DNA of 64,000 bases from Streptomyces wuyuanensis (GCF_900103455.1 NZ_FNHI01000020.1:99479-163478), one strand, 5' to 3'. Shown: positions 16,847 through 26,503, counted from the stretch's first letter. A program made the numbers and translations. Notes: generated by a model not told the origin, from the sequence alone.

Positions 16847-17281
16847 TCAGCCGGCGGCGGGCGGGGTCGTGGACACGCGGGGCGGGGTGCCCAGGTGCTC
16901 GCCGACGCGCTTGACGAGCCGCGCCATCTCGTAGGCGATCAGCCCCACATCGGCGGTGACGGCGCTGAGGACGGCGAGGCAGGAGCCGTCCCCGGCGGCG
17001 GCGACGAAGAGGAACCCGTCGTCCATCTCGACCATCGTCTGCCGGACCCCGCCGGTCCGGAAGTGGCGTCCCGCGCCCTTGGCGAGGCTGTGGAAACCGG
17101 AGGACACGGCCGCGAGGTGTTCGGCGTCCTCCCGGGTGAGGCCGCCCGAAGCGCCGACGGCGAGGCCGTCGTTGGAGAGCACGACCGCGTGGCGGACCTC
17201 GCCCACCCGCAGCACCAGGTCGTCGAGCAGCCAGTCGAGCTCTCCGGAGCGGGGGTGGAGGGTCCTCTCGTGGTCGATCAT
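16847..17281 (-). CDS. cvnB: Roadblock/LC7 protein (CvnB)
   Basis: 144-residue roadblock/LC7 protein, the second member of the conservon. It starts at the ATG at 17279-17281, which overlaps the cvnA stop by four bases (ATGA), so it is translationally coupled. It is closely related to the orphan roadblock protein at 4437-4850. In conservons it is expected to bind the small GTPase, but none is encoded in this operon. Confidence 0.93.
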   Translation of the reverse strand: MIDHERTLHPRSGELDWLLDDLVLRVGEVRHAVVLSNDGLAVGASGGLTREDAEHLAAVSSGFHSLAKGAGRHFRTGGVRQTMVEMDDGFLFVAAAGDGSCLAVLSAVTADVGLIAYEMARLVKRVGEHLGTPPRVSTTPPAAG

Positions 17282-19938
17282 GCGTCGTCTCCTTCGCGGC
17301 TGTGAGCGCTGGTGTGGGTGGGACGGCCCGGGGCGGCACCGCCGCCGCGGGTCCAGCCGGCGCGGTAGGCGGTCATCCGGTCCCTGACCTGTTCCGGGGT
17401 GCGTTCCGGTGCGTCGTGTCCGGCGGGCCCGGCCGGATCCGCCGGGTCGGGCGGCGTGGCCTCTCGCAACTGGGGGACGAGGCTGGCCTGTCTGACGCGG
17501 CGCGGCAGGCCGGCCGTGTCCTCCGGGCAGGGCAGGTCCCTCCGGGCGGAGTCCTCCTGCGCCGGCGGCAGGGCGGGGGGACGCTCGGGATGCTGCGGGC
17601 GGGGGCCATCGGCGGCCGGCGACGGAGCACGGTCGCGCAGCCGCAGGGCGATGACCCCGGGCGGCGGCGGGGCGACTCCTCGGGACTGGGCCTCGATGCC
17701 GTGCCGGCCGGGCCGTGCGGCCAGGGGCCGCTCGCCGTCGGGGATCTGACGCGGCGCCGTGTCCGGCACCGCGTAGGGGGCGGAACGCGCGGGGGACGGA
17801 TCGGCCGGCGCCCCGGCCGCGGGGGCCGCCGGCCCCGCGGGCAGGGCGCTCTGCAGCAGGGCCGTGGGGATCAGGACGACGGCCGTGGTCCCCCCGTAGG
17901 GCGAGGTCCGCAGTTTCACCTTGACGTCGTGGCGTGCGGACAGCCGGCTCACGACGAAGAGGCCCAGCCGGTCGCTGTCGAACAGGTCGAGCGCCTCCGA
18001 CTGCTCGATGCGGCGGTTGGCGTCCGCGAGGGCCTCCTTGCCCATGCCGAGCCCCCGGTCCTCGATCTCCAGGGCGTAACCGTTGCCGACGGGTTCGCCG
18101 CTGACCCTGACCTTGGTGTGCGGAGGCGAGAACTGTGCGGCGTTCTCCACGAGTTCGGCGAGCAGGTGGGTGAGGTCGGCGACCGCGGTCCCGACCACGC
18201 CGGCCTCCGGCAGCTGCCGCACCTCCACCCGTGCGTAGTCCTCGACCTCGGACACGGCGGCGCGGACGACGTTGGTGAGCGGCACGGGCATCCGCCAGGC
18301 CCGGCCCGGTGCCGCGCCGGACAGGATGATCAGGCTCTCCGCGTGGCGGCGCATCCGGGTCGTCAGATGGTCGAGGCGGAACAGGTCGCCGAGTTCGCCA
18401 GGATCCTCGGCGCGCCGTTCCATGCTGTCGAGCAGGGTGAGCTGACGGTGGACCAGGACCTGGCTGCGGCGGGCGAGGTTGACGAACACCCCGGAGATGC
18501 CGCGGCTGAGCTCGGCGCGTTCGACGGCGGCGCCGAGGGCGGCACGGTGCACGGTGGACAGCGCCTCGCCGACCTCGGCGATCTCGTCCTGGGGCGGCGG
18601 ACCGGGCGGCGCCTCGGCCCGGACGTCGATGTCCTCGCCGGAGCGCAGACGGCGCATGGCCTGGGGCAGTTTGTGGCGCGCGATCTCCAGGGCCGTGTTG
18701 CGGAGGCTGACGAGTTCGACGACGAGGGCACGACCGATGCGCACGGAGATGACGAGGGAGGCGGCCACCGCGGCCAGTCCGAGGAGGACCGCGGCACCGG
18801 CGGCGGTGAACATGCCCTGGCCGACCGGGTCGGCACGGTCCGCGGCGCCGCGCCGGGCGCTCGTCTCGATGTCCCGCATGCCGGCGCTGACGGCACCGTG
18901 GGCGCTGTCCCAGGTGGTGACGGGCACGGCCGCGGCCGCCCCCCGTCCCGCCGGCGCGGCGGTGGTGGCGTCCTCGGCGGCCCCGAGGGCCCGGTAGGCG
19001 GTCTGAGCGGTGAGTTCGCGCCAGGCGGCTCGCTCACGCGGCCGCAGGTCGGCCACCGCGGACTCGGTGAGCGCACGCCGGGTCTCCACGGCGCCGGTGA
19101 ACCGCCGCAGCCGGTCGGCGGAGAAGGACTTGCCGGCCCTGGCGGCGGCGAGCAGCGCGTCCTCGCGGGCGAGCATCTCGCCGGCCCGGGTGAATTCGAG
19201 CAGGACACGGGCGTCCGAGCTCGTGCCGGAGTCCTGGACACCGGTGAGGGCGCCGGCGACGCCGAAGCCAGAGCCGATGGCGGCCGTGTACTGCTCGTAG
19301 GCGCTGTCCCAGTCCGTCCTGCCGTCGAGCACGGAGTCTCGCAGGCGGGCGAGTCCGCGGCCCTGTTCGACGAACGCGGACAGCCTCGCGGCGACGTCCC
19401 GGGGCAGATCCCCTCCGTCGGCGACGGTGTGGGACGGGTCGAGGGAAAGCCCGGCGAGAGCGGCGTCGGTGGCCCTCGCCTGCTGCTGCATCTCGGCTGC
19501 GCGCCGGCCGTCGGGCGCGGCGATCTGCCGCAGGGCGGCGCGCCGTTCGGCCTGGAGTGCGCCCACGGCATCGGCGACGGGGCCCCTGACGCGGTCCTCG
19601 ACGTCCTGGAGCTGACGGAGCCCGGCGATGTCCTGGGCGGTGGTGACGGTGGCGAACCCCCACAGTGCGAGCAGGGAGACGACGGGCACCATCAGCAGCG
19701 AGATGATCTTGGCGCGTACGGTCCGGGGACGCAGCCGCAGTCGCTCCCCCGGACCCTGCGGTGCCTGCCGGCGGTGTGCGTCGGCCGGTCCCTGCGCGGC
19801 GCCGGCCTCGGCCCGTTCGTCGGCGGGCGGCCCGGCGTGGGCGCGGCGTCCGCGGAGGGCCGGCACACCGGCTGCCGCCGGTGGGCGCTCGTGCGGGGGC
19901 GGCGTCTGGGCGCCGGGCTTGCTGCGAGGTGTGCGCAT
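17278..19938 (-). CDS. cvnA: Conservon sensor histidine-kinase-like protein (CvnA)
   Basis: 886-residue membrane sensor of the nitrate/nitrite-sensor-like kinase family. A basic, Pro-rich N-terminus (about 75 residues) leads to a first transmembrane helix (KIISLLMVPVVSLLALWGF). A long helical extracytoplasmic sensor follows (about residues 100-380), then a second transmembrane helix (AGAAVLLGLAAVAASLVI), a HAMP-like stretch, and an ATPase domain with the N-box ELVENAAQFSPP and the G1 box EDRGLGMG. The last 200 residues are Pro/Ala-rich and probably disordered. It heads the cvnA-B-C operon. Autokinase activity is not certain in this family. Confidence 0.9.
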   Translation of the reverse strand: MRTPRSKPGAQTPPPHERPPAAAGVPALRGRRAHAGPPADERAEAGAAQGPADAHRRQAPQGPGERLRLRPRTVRAKIISLLMVPVVSLLALWGFATVTTAQDIAGLRQLQDVEDRVRGPVADAVGALQAERRAALRQIAAPDGRRAAEMQQQARATDAALAGLSLDPSHTVADGGDLPRDVAARLSAFVEQGRGLARLRDSVLDGRTDWDSAYEQYTAAIGSGFGVAGALTGVQDSGTSSDARVLLEFTRAGEMLAREDALLAAARAGKSFSADRLRRFTGAVETRRALTESAVADLRPRERAAWRELTAQTAYRALGAAEDATTAAPAGRGAAAAVPVTTWDSAHGAVSAGMRDIETSARRGAADRADPVGQGMFTAAGAAVLLGLAAVAASLVISVRIGRALVVELVSLRNTALEIARHKLPQAMRRLRSGEDIDVRAEAPPGPPPQDEIAEVGEALSTVHRAALGAAVERAELSRGISGVFVNLARRSQVLVHRQLTLLDSMERRAEDPGELGDLFRLDHLTTRMRRHAESLIILSGAAPGRAWRMPVPLTNVVRAAVSEVEDYARVEVRQLPEAGVVGTAVADLTHLLAELVENAAQFSPPHTKVRVSGEPVGNGYALEIEDRGLGMGKEALADANRRIEQSEALDLFDSDRLGLFVVSRLSARHDVKVKLRTSPYGGTTAVVLIPTALLQSALPAGPAAPAAGAPADPSPARSAPYAVPDTAPRQIPDGERPLAARPGRHGIEAQSRGVAPPPPGVIALRLRDRAPSPAADGPRPQHPERPPALPPAQEDSARRDLPCPEDTAGLPRRVRQASLVPQLREATPPDPADPAGPAGHDAPERTPEQVRDRMTAYRAGWTRGGGAAPGRPTHTSAHSREGDDA

Positions 19939-20044
19939 GGCCTCCTCGTTCCGGGTACGGGGTGTTGGGTGCGGCGGGACGGCCGTGCGGTGGCCGGCCC
20001 GGGCCTGCGGGCGCGGTCCGGGACGTGCCGGGGGACTGCGGGAC

Positions 20045-20845
20045 TCACGACGTGGTCGGTGCGGGCGCCGACGCCGCGGGCTCCGGTTCGGTGGCCCGCT
20101 CGGCCGACGCGTAGGCGGCTCGTTCGCGTGCCGTCGGGGTGAGCGCGACGAAGGCCGAGGTGAGGAAGAGGTACGAACCGAGGCCGACGGCGAGCGGGAA
20201 GATGAACTGCATCGTGGTGGCCCCGGGCAGCGCCGCGTCCGAGGGCGCGACGCTCACACGCACGGCGAGCATGCCCGTGTAGTGCATGCTGCTGACGGCA
20301 GCGCCCATGACGAGGGAGGCGACGGCGACGGCTCGGGGCGACTTGATGTTGAGCGCGGCCCACAGGGCGGCGGTCGCGGCGACCACGGCGATGACGACCG
20401 AGAGCGCGACGAGCAGCGGGTCGTAGGTGACGTCGCCGTGCAGCCGCAGGGCCGCCATGCCGAGGTAGTGCATGCTCGCGACACCGAGTCCGGTGGTCAG
20501 CCCGCCCAGCAGCAGCGCGCGGACCCGGTCCCGGCTGTGGCCGACGGCGAAGACCCCCACGCCCACCACCGCCATGGCGACGATCAGGCTGAGGATGGTG
20601 AGCGGGACGTCGTACCGGATGTCGGTCCCGGTGACGCCGAAGCCGAGCATCGCGACGAAGTGCATCGTCCAGATGCCGGTGCCGATGGCGGAGGCCGCCG
20701 TCAGGAGCCAGTTGCGGCGGGAGCGGCCGGTCGCGTCGAGCGCGCGCACGGTGCAGCGCAGCCCGAGGGCGGCGCCGATGCAGGCCATCGCGTACGACAG
20801 CACGGGGGTCAGCCAGCCGAATGTGGCGTGGTCCAGGTGTCCCAT
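20045..20845 (-). CDS. MHYT-domain integral membrane sensor
   Basis: 266-residue protein with about seven hydrophobic segments and three paired-motif repeats: WTMHFVAMLGF, ASMHYLGMAAL and SSMHYTGMLAV. The MHYT domain is proposed to bind copper and sense O2, CO or NO. No output domain (GGDEF, EAL or kinase) is fused; the tail is a short Pro/Ala/Thr-rich cytoplasmic stretch. It lies 106 bases upstream of cvnA on the same strand, which makes it a possible accessory sensor or simply a co-transcribed gene. Confidence 0.9.
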   Translation of the reverse strand: MGHLDHATFGWLTPVLSYAMACIGAALGLRCTVRALDATGRSRRNWLLTAASAIGTGIWTMHFVAMLGFGVTGTDIRYDVPLTILSLIVAMAVVGVGVFAVGHSRDRVRALLLGGLTTGLGVASMHYLGMAALRLHGDVTYDPLLVALSVVIAVVAATAALWAALNIKSPRAVAVASLVMGAAVSSMHYTGMLAVRVSVAPSDAALPGATTMQFIFPLAVGLGSYLFLTSAFVALTPTARERAAYASAERATEPEPAASAPAPTTS

Positions 20846-21016
20846 GGCTCAGGGACGGTAGTGCCGATGGGGGCGCAGGGCGGGGGCGCATTTCGAAAGC
20901 CGATGGAATATGACAGCCGATGTTTCAGAACGATCGTGCCGAGGTCGAACGTGTGCACCGCACGTCTGTTCCGGCAGCGATCGAAGGATCGGCCCGGGGT
21001 GCGGGATCATGAGGCC

Positions 21017-21616
21017 ATGACCGACGACCACACGCATGTGCAGGAGTTCTTCGGCGCCCGCGCCGCCGACTGGGACGTGAAGTTCCCGGATGACGGACCC
21101 GCCTTCGCCACGGGGGTCGACGCGCTGGATCTGAGGCCCGGCGACGCGGTCCTGGACGCCGGCTGCGGCACGGGGCGTGCGCTGCCCCTCCTGCGCCGGG
21201 CCGTGGGCCCTGCGGGTACGGTCGTCGGCGCCGATCTGACCCTGGAGATGCTGCAGGCGGCGGCGCGCGCCGGGCGCGACCGGGACGCCGCGCTTCTGCA
21301 GGCCGACGCGTCACGGCTGCCGTTGCGGACGGCGTCGATGGACGCCGTGTTCGCCTCCGGCCTGATCGCGCATCTGCCGAACCCGGCCGACGATCTGCGT
21401 GAACTGGCCCGGGTGGTGCGACCGGGCGGACGTCTCGCGCTCTTCCACCCCATCGGCCGGGCCGCCCTGGCGGTCCGGCAGAAGCGCCGGCTCACGCCCG
21501 ACGACCTGCGCGCCGAGCCCAACCTCGGCCCGCTGCTGGCCGCTTCGGGATGGCGGCTGGTCTCGTACGCCGACGAGGAGGCGCGATTCCTCGCGCTGGC
21601 GGCGCGGGAGGGCTGA
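21017..21616 (+). CDS. SAM-dependent methyltransferase (class I)
   Basis: 199-residue methyltransferase of the UbiE/type-11 group. Motif I is LDAGCGTGRALPLL (about residues 46-59), the acidic residue ending strand 2 is in VVGADLTLEML, and the post-motif segment FASGLIAHLPNP aligns with the substrate-side loop. The substrate is unknown. The gene stands alone, divergent from the MHYT gene, with the start at the ATG at 21017. Confidence 0.87.
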   Translation: MTDDHTHVQEFFGARAADWDVKFPDDGPAFATGVDALDLRPGDAVLDAGCGTGRALPLLRRAVGPAGTVVGADLTLEMLQAAARAGRDRDAALLQADASRLPLRTASMDAVFASGLIAHLPNPADDLRELARVVRPGGRLALFHPIGRAALAVRQKRRLTPDDLRAEPNLGPLLAASGWRLVSYADEEARFLALAAREG

Positions 21617-21865
21617 TCCTCCACGGCGCGTGCTTCGCCTCGACCGGCGGGCCCCGGCAGGCGTCCGAACACGGCGGCGCGCGGCGGCGCGGCGGCGTCG
21701 TCGTACCGGGACGGGCGGGTGCAGGCGCGGCCGTCCCGCCACGGGAAGCCCGCCGAGGGCTGAGGGCCGAACGCGGAAGGGACTCACGGACGGCACCCGC
21801 GAGGAAGAATTGTCATACCGGCGGGGTACACCGGAAGAGTGACGTTCGGTGGAAGGGGGCCCTGG

Positions 21866-22177
21866 GTGTTCGACAAGCTGATGAGCGGAATCCGCAGGTT
21901 CGCGGGGCAGAGGGCCGACGCCGGGGAGGGCCCGCCGCCTGCGCGGGTCGTCCGGCAGCGCCAGCCGAACCTCTTCGAGGCCGCGGCGGCGTACGTGTCC
22001 GCGTGTGCCGAGGACGATCAGCAGGGAATCGAGGAGGCGTCGGGCTGGGTGTCGCCCGAGGCCCTGTCGTTCGGCGTGAACGAGCTGGCCTGCCGCGCCG
22101 TGATCGCCCTGGCGCGCGAGCGCGACGAGTCGCCCCGGTCCGTGGCGCGCAGTCTGCTCGGGCTGCCCGTGGCCTGA
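21866..22177 (+). CDS. Small conserved hypothetical protein
   Basis: 103-residue protein that I cannot assign to a named family. The start could be the GTG at 21839 or the GTG at 21866. GGAAGGGGG at 21851-21859 favours the second, giving a protein beginning VFDKLMSGIRRFAG. The C-terminal 60 residues are regular amphipathic helices, with SACAEDDQQGIEEA and ELACRAVIALARERDE, like a small helical adaptor. A strong hairpin follows the stop. Confidence 0.6.
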   Translation: MFDKLMSGIRRFAGQRADAGEGPPPARVVRQRQPNLFEAAAAYVSACAEDDQQGIEEASGWVSPEALSFGVNELACRAVIALARERDESPRSVARSLLGLPVA

Positions 22178-22205
22178 GGGCACCGGGCCCGGAGGCGCGG
22201 GGCGC

Positions 22206-22238
22206 GGCCGCGGCCCCACGGCGGCGGGGTCCGCGGCC
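22206..22238 (+). terminator. GC-rich hairpin terminator
   Basis: Arms GGCCGCGGCCCC and GGGG-T-CCGCGGCC pair over twelve positions with one bulged T and an eight-base loop. It begins 29 bases after the stop of the small hypothetical gene. Confidence 0.55.
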
Positions 22239-22348
22239 CCGGGGCCAGGCGGGGAAAGAGCGGGCCCAGTTTCCTGTCGCGGACTCTCGACGCCGGGGTT
22301 ACCCACTGGTTAAGGTGCGCCGACGAACGATCCGATGGGGAGGATGCC

Positions 22349-23152
22349 GTGGCCGGGACGGACGAAGCGGCCGACGACGACGCGCTCTTTGTGCTGACTG
22401 CGCAGCTGCTCACACCCGCGCAGTTCCCCAGCGTGCTCGGCGACGACTACCCCGCGGCATGCGAGGCGCTGGGGCTTCGGCCCTACGGCGGCGGCTACGG
22501 GCTGGTGCTCGGGCAGGACGGCGACGGCGCCCGCTGGACGGTCGTGATCGACGACGTCTCCCTGGTGGCCGTGGCGATCGCGTCGTGGGACTGCGGGATG
22601 GAGTACGACCTGTCTCCCAGTGACCGTTCGGTGGTCGCCGCGCTCCCCGGCTGGCCGCTGGCCGTGGCGACGGTCGCGCCGGGTGTGCCCGCGCCCCACG
22701 ACCCGGACGAGGGGGAGGCGGGCGGGCCGCCGCTGACGCCGCCCGACACGAGTGCGTGGGGTCCCGCGCAGCGGCGGCTCGGCGCGGACGAGGTCGCGCT
22801 CCAGTGGGCCGTGTGGCGCGAGCAGGTGGCCGAGCAGATCACGTTCGCGCAGCCCGACGCGCCGGAGGAGGAGCGCGCGACACCGCATGAGGGGGTGCGC
22901 CGGGTCCTCAGGGAGCTCCACGCCTATGTGGACGACGCGCCGCCGCTCGGGCGGGTGCGGTCGAGCTTCGCGCCGGACGGGGCGCGGATGCTGAGGGCGG
23001 ACGGGCCGGGCTGGTCGCTGGTGGCCAGGACCGACGACATCGCCTTCGTGCTGCTGGACGAGGAGCCGGGAGAGGTGCTGCCGGTGGGGCGCGGTCCCGA
23101 GCTCCCGGGACTGCTGGAGGCGCTGGACAAGATGGCGGTACGGCCTTCCTGA
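22349..23152 (+). CDS. Conserved hypothetical protein
   Basis: 267-residue acidic protein with no recognised domain. The GTG at 22349 has GGGGAGG five bases upstream. The first 110 residues alternate strands and helices (LLTPAQFPSVLGDDY, YGLVLGQDGDGARWTVVIDDV). A Pro-rich linker follows, then a helical middle, and the C-terminal 60 residues are strand-rich (GWSLVARTDDIAFVLLD), a layout resembling streptomycete immunity- or SMI1/KNR4-like proteins only loosely. I do not assign a function. Confidence 0.6.
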   Translation: MAGTDEAADDDALFVLTAQLLTPAQFPSVLGDDYPAACEALGLRPYGGGYGLVLGQDGDGARWTVVIDDVSLVAVAIASWDCGMEYDLSPSDRSVVAALPGWPLAVATVAPGVPAPHDPDEGEAGGPPLTPPDTSAWGPAQRRLGADEVALQWAVWREQVAEQITFAQPDAPEEERATPHEGVRRVLRELHAYVDDAPPLGRVRSSFAPDGARMLRADGPGWSLVARTDDIAFVLLDEEPGEVLPVGRGPELPGLLEALDKMAVRPS

Positions 23153-23514
23153 TCCCGGCGGGCGTGGGACGGTCCCGGAAGCACGTCCGGGGACTGCTCC
23201 CCTGCGTGTCCGGCGCCGATCCCGGGCACGTCCGAGGCCCGCTCGCTCCCCGTGGCACAGCCCTGGCGCCGGTCCGGCGCTGATGGCGATCCGGCGGGCA
23301 CGCCGGTCCCCGCTCGCACGGCGATCCGGTTCTCCACGCCGAGGCCGGTCACCCGCGCCGCCGTGGCGGGGGCGGTCGTGTGCGAGGGCCCAGCCGGCGG
23401 CCCACATGACCGAGGCGTCCGAGGTGTGGGGCGCGCCCATTTCCGGGCCCCGATGCCCACAGCACGCTGGGGCGGCGCACCCACCCTTTCGCCGTTCACT
23501 CGGAGGCCGCCGCC
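23153..23514. other. Intergenic, promoter region of secreted esterase
   Basis: About 360 bases, no supported gene. The decamer GGCGATCCGG occurs twice (near 23284 and 23320). No clear hairpin. Confidence 0.4.
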
Positions 23515-24900
23515 ATGGGTCTGTCCCGTTCATCCCGGAGAGCACCGGTGCTCGCCGCTCTGCTCCTGGCCCTCACCACGACGTCGTTCGCCGGCGCCGG
23601 ACAGGCACAGGCAGGGGCGCCGTCCGGCCACTGCGCCCGTCACGATCGGCTCGACGTGCCCGGCGCCGCGCACCAGCGGCCGGCCTGTCTCGAAGATCTG
23701 ACGACGGCGGGACTGGCCGGAACCCCGTACACCGACATGGCCGACCAGGCCGGACTCGCGGCCGCCGGTACACGCAATCCCTCCGGGGTGCCGGGCATCC
23801 AGATCGACGGTTACTTCCCCGACGGCTCGCGCCTCAACGCGACCCACGGCTGGAACCACGACTCCCAGTTCGTGATCAGGCTGCCCGACCGGTGGAACGG
23901 AGGGCTGGTGGTCACCGGCGCCCCGGGCACGCGCCGTCAGTACGCCACGGACGCGCTGATCTCCGACCACGTGCTGGCCCGGGGATACGCCTACGCTGCC
24001 ACCGACAAGGGCAACACCGGGCCCGACTTCTTCACCGACGGCCGCTCCCCCGGTGACGCCGTCGCCGAATGGAACCGTCGGGTGACCGAGCTGACCCTCG
24101 CCGCGAAGAGCGCCGCCCGGCAGCGCTACGGGCACGCACCGGCCCGTACGTACATGACGGGCATCTCCAACGGCGGTTACCTCACGCGCTGGCAACTGGA
24201 GAACCGCCCCGGTCTCTACGACGGGGGCGTGGACTGGGAGGGCGCCCTGTGGACCACACGCGGTCCGAACCTGCTGACGGACCTGCCGGTGACGGTGGCC
24301 CGCAGCCTCGGTCGTGCCGGTGACGAGGATCTGCTCGCGGCCGGTTTCGCACCGGGCTCCGAGTTCCTCTGGCCGTACCACGAAAAGGTGTACTGGGGCC
24401 TGACGCAGAAGATCTTCCGGGCCGAGTTCGACCCGTCGTACGACCGGAACTGCCCCGGCGCCTCGGCCGGGTCCACCCCGGAGCAGATCTTCTCGGCCTG
24501 TCCGTCCGACGCCGGGTACGACCTGGCATCCCGTCCCGCTTCGGTACATAAGGCCCTGGCGAAGGTGGCGCTCACGGGCAGGATCGGCAAGCCGATGATC
24601 ACGCTGCACGGCGACCTGGACACGCTGCTGCCTATCCGTCAGGACTCCGACGTGTACACGCGGATGATCGACGACCGGGGCCGCTCGATGCTCCACCGCT
24701 ACTACACGGTCGAGGCCGGCACGCACACGGACGCCCTGTACGACACCCATCCGGACCGGCTGCGCCCGATCCTGCCGTGCTACCGGGCGGCGTTCGCCGC
24801 GTTGACCGCCTGGGTGGAGAAGGGCGCGGCACCGCCCGCGGACCGGAGGATCCCGAGGCCCGCAGGCGGCGATGTGGTGAACTCCTGCGCGCTGAGCTGA
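23515..24900 (+). CDS. Secreted alpha/beta hydrolase (tannase / 3-hydroxybutyrate-oligomer-hydrolase-like)
   Basis: 461-residue predicted exported esterase. A signal peptide (Arg-rich start, hydrophobic core ALLLALTTTS, AQA cleavage region about residues 28-33) precedes the catalytic domain. The nucleophile elbow is GISNGGY (Ser at about residue 220), within the order seen in tannase/feruloyl-esterase and hydroxybutyrate-oligomer hydrolases. HGDLDTLLP supplies the Asp and the AGTHTDAL segment the His. Several Cys suggest disulfides. The real substrate cannot be decided from sequence alone. It is transcribed by itself. Confidence 0.75.
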   Translation: MGLSRSSRRAPVLAALLLALTTTSFAGAGQAQAGAPSGHCARHDRLDVPGAAHQRPACLEDLTTAGLAGTPYTDMADQAGLAAAGTRNPSGVPGIQIDGYFPDGSRLNATHGWNHDSQFVIRLPDRWNGGLVVTGAPGTRRQYATDALISDHVLARGYAYAATDKGNTGPDFFTDGRSPGDAVAEWNRRVTELTLAAKSAARQRYGHAPARTYMTGISNGGYLTRWQLENRPGLYDGGVDWEGALWTTRGPNLLTDLPVTVARSLGRAGDEDLLAAGFAPGSEFLWPYHEKVYWGLTQKIFRAEFDPSYDRNCPGASAGSTPEQIFSACPSDAGYDLASRPASVHKALAKVALTGRIGKPMITLHGDLDTLLPIRQDSDVYTRMIDDRGRSMLHRYYTVEAGTHTDALYDTHPDRLRPILPCYRAAFAALTAWVEKGAAPPADRRIPRPAGGDVVNSCALS

Positions 24901-25027
24901 CGGCCGGGCTCCCTCGCCGCGGGCCCCGGTTCGGCCCGCACCCCCCGACCGCCGCGCCGGCGGCCCGCTCGATGTCGGGGAGCGGGCCCCGAAGGCGGTC
25001 ACCCTGCGCGGGGCCGGCAGGACCCCG

Positions 25028-25213
25028 TCAGCGCCCGATCTGCTTGCGGTTGTTGATCCGGCGGAGCCGGCGGCGCTGCGAGGGGTCGAGCGCGAAGTAG
25101 GCCACGGCGGGCACTCCGACGATCACCAGCAGCGACATCCAGAATCCGATCAGCGGGATCAGGAGAAGGCCGACGGCCACTCCCCCGATGGCGATCTTCG
25201 CACCTGTCGACAT
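25028..25213 (-). CDS. Small two-helix membrane protein
   Basis: 61-residue protein: a short N-terminus, two adjacent hydrophobic segments (IGGVAVGLLLIPLIG and MSLLVIVGVPAVAYFAL), and a very basic tail (SQRRRLRRINNRK). It probably sits in the membrane with a cytoplasmic basic tail. No function is known to me. It is located just downstream of the desaturase gene on the same strand, 75 bases away, so it may be co-transcribed with it. Confidence 0.7.
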   Translation of the reverse strand: MSTGAKIAIGGVAVGLLLIPLIGFWMSLLVIVGVPAVAYFALDPSQRRRLRRINNRKQIGR

Positions 25214-25288
25214 TTCACAGCCTCCTCCGCGGCCCCGCGGGCCGCCGCTCCCTGCTGTGACAACGCGTCCGCGCGCCCGCCGGTTCCC

Positions 25289-26503
25289 TCAGGCGGCCGC
25301 CGCGTCCTCCCTGCCGCCGGGCACCGCCTCCTCGCCGCCGTCGCGCACACGGCCCTGGTCGGCGTCCCGCGCCCGCAGCCCGCTTCCGACCTCGTGGAGA
25401 TGGGCGAGAGCCTGCCGGTACGAGTCGACCAGCCCGGTCTCTGCGTACGGCACACCGAGGGACCGGCAGTGCGCACGGACCAGCGTCTTGGCCGGCCTGA
25501 GGTGCGGGCGGGGCATGCTCGGGAACAGATGGTGTTCGATCTGGTGGTTCAGCCCTCCCAGGAACCAGTCGGTGAGCGGGCCTCCGCGGACGTTCCGCGA
25601 GGTCAGGACCTGCCGCTGCAGATGCCCCCAGCGCTCGCCGGGGTCCGCCCCCGGCATGTCCATGCCCTTGTGGTTCGGCGCAAAGGCCATGCCGAGGTGA
25701 AGGCCGAGCAGCATCTGGTGCAGCAGGGCGAAAGCGGACGCCTGGAGCGGGGTGAGGACGGTGAGCAGCAGCGTGAGGTAGCCGCCGGCGTGGGCCAGGA
25801 GCAGTCCGCCCTCCACCGCGCGAGCGGCACCGGCCCGCGGGCTCCGCACCGGGACGCCCCCGTCCGCTCCGCCCGCCCGGGGCGAGAACACGTGCCGGAA
25901 GCCCGAGACCTTGAGGGACAGGGCCTCGAGGGTGGTCAGCGGGAAGAAGAGCGCGGCCTGGTGGCGGGTGAGCCAGGCCCGGAAGCCGGTGCGGCCGCCG
26001 GTGTGGTCCTTGCCGAAGACCAGCACGTCGGGGGCGACGTCGGGGTCCTTGTCCGGATGGTTCGGGTTCGCGTGGTGACGGTTGTGCTTGTCGTTCCACC
26101 AGTCCTGGCTCATCCCCAGCAGCAGGTTCCCGTGCAGGAGCTGGAGTGCCCGGCCGATCCGCCGGTCCGGTGTGATCTGCGCGTGGCCGGCGTCGTGGGC
26201 GATGAAGGCGGACCGTGCGGACAGCAGCGCGAGCGGCAGGGCCAGGGGCAGGGCCCACCAGGACGGGCCGACCGACACGAGGGCCGTGACGACGGCGGTG
26301 AGGCCCAGCAGGTTGAGGGTGATGACGCGTGCGTACCAGCCCGTGCGGCGTTCCAGCAGCCCCCGCTCCCTGACGGTTCGCAGAAGGGGCGCGAAATCGC
26401 TGCCGGGGGCCCTTCCGGCGGGACCCTCCGGCGCGGGGACCGGCCGCACGGGCGGCGGGGGCTCTGCGGCGGGGGCGGTCGCGGCGGCGGTTGCCTGTGG
26501 CAT
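25289..26503 (-). CDS. Membrane fatty-acid desaturase
   Basis: 404-residue integral-membrane di-iron acyl-lipid/acyl-CoA desaturase. All three histidine boxes are present: HDAGH, HNRHH and HQIEHH. The QxxHH-type last box, here HQIEHH, is typical of the front-end or plant-like group. Two pairs of hydrophobic segments surround the boxes. The N-terminal 35 residues are Ala/Pro-rich. The start is the ATG at 26501-26503, with GGAG upstream; longer in-frame starts up to 26683 lack protein character. It probably adjusts membrane fluidity. Confidence 0.9.
   Translation of the reverse strand: MPQATAAATAPAAEPPPPVRPVPAPEGPAGRAPGSDFAPLLRTVRERGLLERRTGWYARVITLNLLGLTAVVTALVSVGPSWWALPLALPLALLSARSAFIAHDAGHAQITPDRRIGRALQLLHGNLLLGMSQDWWNDKHNRHHANPNHPDKDPDVAPDVLVFGKDHTGGRTGFRAWLTRHQAALFFPLTTLEALSLKVSGFRHVFSPRAGGADGGVPVRSPRAGAARAVEGGLLLAHAGGYLTLLLTVLTPLQASAFALLHQMLLGLHLGMAFAPNHKGMDMPGADPGERWGHLQRQVLTSRNVRGGPLTDWFLGGLNHQIEHHLFPSMPRPHLRPAKTLVRAHCRSLGVPYAETGLVDSYRQALAHLHEVGSGLRARDADQGRVRDGGEEAVPGGREDAAAA

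Noticed and set aside
17302..20142. 946-codon open frame on the plus strand
   Set aside because: It is exactly antisense to cvnA, with Gly/Arg-rich text and no domain; a high-GC shadow frame.
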